From CAYPJE01 sp964410945 (GTDB taxonomy: Bacteria > Fidelibacterota > Marinisomatia > Marinisomatales > TCS56), in assembly GCA_964410945.1 (NCBI GenBank), contig CAYPJE010000055.1, forward strand, positions 1 through 18,355: 18,355 nt of DNA, written 5' to 3'. Position 1 is the stretch's first letter. Each line of letters begins with the position of its first letter. The position numbers and the translations under genes were made by a program. The notes under the pieces are model-generated. The model did not search any database. It saw only the letters and a list, made by a program, of their open reading frames with translations, and had not been told where the DNA came from. Shown in pieces: positions 16,887 to 18,355 of this stretch.

Positions 16887-18355
16887 ATGAATATGGAATC
16901 AATTCTGTCGTTGAAAACATCCCGGCAATTGAAAAAAACATTATATCTCCTGATTACAGGCTGGACGTTTGTGATATTACTGGCGGTGGTTATACAAATC
17001 ATTGCCGAATATTCCAGCATTATTGATTTGGCTCATTATCAGGCAAAATCGTCTTTTGAAAAAGATCTTGTATATCGCAGCTGGTCAGCAATTCATGGCG
17101 GTACTTATGTTCCGGTAACCGAAGACACCCAACCTAATCCCTATCTGGCAAATATTGAAAACCGTGATATTCAGACTCCGTCCGGTGAGGAGCTGACACT
17201 AGTCAACCCGGCCTACATGACCCGTCAAGTCCACGAACTTGGCAAGAAGCAATATGGCAATATAGGCCATATCACCAGCCTGAATCCAATCCGGCCAGAA
17301 AATCTGGCTGATGACTGGGAGCAGATGACACTCAGAAAATTCGAGCAGGGGCTTAATGAATTCGGTGAACTTACCCAGGTTGGGGATAATGACTATTATC
17401 GTTATATGAGTGTTTTAAAAACGGAAGAAAGTTGCCTTAAGTGCCATGCTCAACAGGGTTTTATTCTTGGAGATATTCGTGGCGGAATCAGTGTGTCGGT
17501 TCCAATGGAAGAATTTTGGGCAATTATGTTTAAACGTATAATGATGTATTCATTCGGATATCTTAGCATGTGGGTGGTCGGTATTGCAGGGATCGTGTTC
17601 AGTACCAGACTGCTGAGCAGGCGTTTGCATGAGCGTTTGGAGGCGGAGAAAAAACTGATCGACAGTGAACGGAAATACCGTTTATTGGTTGAGAATACGG
17701 ATACGGGATTTGTTGCGGTTGATGAAAATGGCATAATCATCGAAGCTAATGATCCCTTTGCCAGGATGATAGGATTCGGTCGCAGTGAGGATGTTGTTGG
17801 TGGTCCTGTACTCGAGTGGGCCGCCCCGGAATGTGAAGTGGAAATTACTGATGCCATTGCACTGTGTGTCAGCCAGGGATTTATCAAGGATTTTGAAACA
17901 ATCTTCCAGCGGACAGATGGAAAAAGGATTAATATCCTGATCAGTGCCACGATGCATGAAATGCCTGATGGTAAATGCTTCAATGCTTTTTGCCGGGATA
18001 TTACCGGACGGAAACGGGCCGAAGAAGAATTGCGCGAATCGAACCAGTTGAAGGAATTGTTACTGGATATAATCGCCCACGATATCAAGAATCCAGTGAG
18101 TGCCATGAATACGATGGTTGATATGCTGGTGGAGGGACATTCCAATGAGGAAATAATAAGCGTAATCGGTGACAGCAGTAAAAAACTGTTACATGTGATG
18201 GATACCGTATCGATGCTGGCACATGTGACTCTGGGAGATCGGATCGCTCTGGAAGAAATGAATCTGACAGAGGTATTGAAACAAGTTGGCAATGAATTCA
18301 CCCAGCAGTTGACCAAAACAGGTTTAAGCTTCGAGAATAATTTGCCGGACAAGCT
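16887..18355 (+). CDS. membrane sensor histidine kinase with periplasmic haem c (Tll0287-like/DUF3365) domain and PAS, 3'-truncated by the window
   Basis: The frame is open from ATG 16887 to the window edge (489 codons). ATG 16893 is an alternative start with better spacing from AGG 16881-16883. Seen in order: transmembrane segment 1 at about residues 19-40 (LYLLITGWTFVILLAVVIQI); a periplasmic domain at about 41-218 carrying a CxxCH haem c motif, C183-x-x-C186-H187 (ESCLKCHAQQGF), with GGISVSVPM after it; transmembrane segment 2 at about 219-240; a PAS domain at about 257-380 (YRLLVENTDTGFVAVDENG, closing FCRDITGRKRAEEELRE); and HisKA with phospho-acceptor H398 in DIIAHDIKNPVSAM. The ATPase domain must lie mostly beyond the window. 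The periplasmic layout (CxxCH in the last third, then GGISV-like strand) matches the Tll0287-like/DUF3365 sensors, in which a covalently bound haem c is thought to sense redox state or a gas. A role upstream of, or alongside, the hybrid kinase 43 bases before it is inferred. Coding on this strand is clear even though a 300-codon frame is open opposite. Confidence 0.92.
   Translation, partial: MNMESILSLKTSRQLKKTLYLLITGWTFVILLAVVIQIIAEYSSIIDLAHYQAKSSFEKDLVYRSWSAIHGGTYVPVTEDTQPNPYLANIENRDIQTPSGEELTLVNPAYMTRQVHELGKKQYGNIGHITSLNPIRPENLADDWEQMTLRKFEQGLNEFGELTQVGDNDYYRYMSVLKTEESCLKCHAQQGFILGDIRGGISVSVPMEEFWAIMFKRIMMYSFGYLSMWVVGIAGIVFSTRLLSRRLHERLEAEKKLIDSERKYRLLVENTDTGFVAVDENGIIIEANDPFARMIGFGRSEDVVGGPVLEWAAPECEVEITDAIALCVSQGFIKDFETIFQRTDGKRINILISATMHEMPDGKCFNAFCRDITGRKRAEEELRESNQLKELLLDIIAHDIKNPVSAMNTMVDMLVEGHSNEEIISVIGDSSKKLLHVMDTVSMLAHVTLGDRIALEEMNLTEVLKQVGNEFTQQLTKTGLSFENNLPDK

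Noticed and set aside
17450..18352. 300-codon open frame on the minus strand
   Set aside because: It lies opposite the haem c histidine kinase, whose plus-strand frame has clear HisKA, PAS and CxxCH motifs. The minus-strand product is serine-rich and low in complexity, with no recognisable domain, as expected of a shadow frame.

Overview
The window looks like chromosomal DNA from a bacterium of the Fibrobacterota-Chlorobiota-Bacteroidota (FCB) superphylum or a related uncultured lineage. Three large secreted proteins end in type IX secretion (T9SS)-style C-terminal sorting domains with the NPFNP core, which is typical of that group (Ignavibacteria, Calditrichota, Marinimicrobia, Cloacimonadota, KSB1 and similar). 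A DUF3078-type outer-membrane protein fits the same group. The exact phylum cannot be fixed from the sequence alone.

Layout, left to right. (1) 21-854 (+) is a DUF3078-like beta-barrel protein closed by a clear rho-independent terminator. (2) 955-2184 (+) is a cysteine-cluster protein of the FliB (flagellin lysine-N-methylase) family, with no flagellar gene in view. (3) 2191-4020 (-) holds two tandem, closely related TrmB-like regulators; the first converges on the fliB-like gene with only 6 bases between stop codons. (4) 4213-6624 (-) and 7127-8824 (+) are divergent and encode two secreted proteins of similar architecture: signal peptide, HAF-type repeats, fibronectin-III-like modules and a sorting domain. 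The roughly 500-base region between them carries candidate operator motifs. (5) 8945-12727 (+) is a 1260-residue secreted subtilisin-family protease with a complete catalytic triad and the same kind of sorting domain. (6) 12728-13450 has no convincing gene, only a weak, stop-interrupted frame. (7) 13451-16843 (+) is a soluble hybrid histidine kinase with six PAS-like units and a C-terminal receiver. (8) 16887 to the right edge (+) is a membrane histidine kinase whose periplasmic domain carries a CxxCH haem c motif. It runs off the window.

Functionally there are two themes. The middle is an exported-protein module in which secreted or cell-surface proteins probably use T9SS and may be co-controlled from the divergent intergenic region. 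The right end is a signalling pair in which a redox or haem sensor kinase and a multi-PAS hybrid kinase lie 43 bases apart and are probably co-transcribed, with no DNA-binding output regulator in view. No tRNA, rRNA, insertion sequence, CRISPR array or phage gene was recognised. I found no clearly new molecular system. The least ordinary points are the paired HAF-repeat proteins with shared intergenic motifs, the near-identical tract shared by the two TrmB-like genes, and the haem c kinase next to the six-PAS hybrid kinase.
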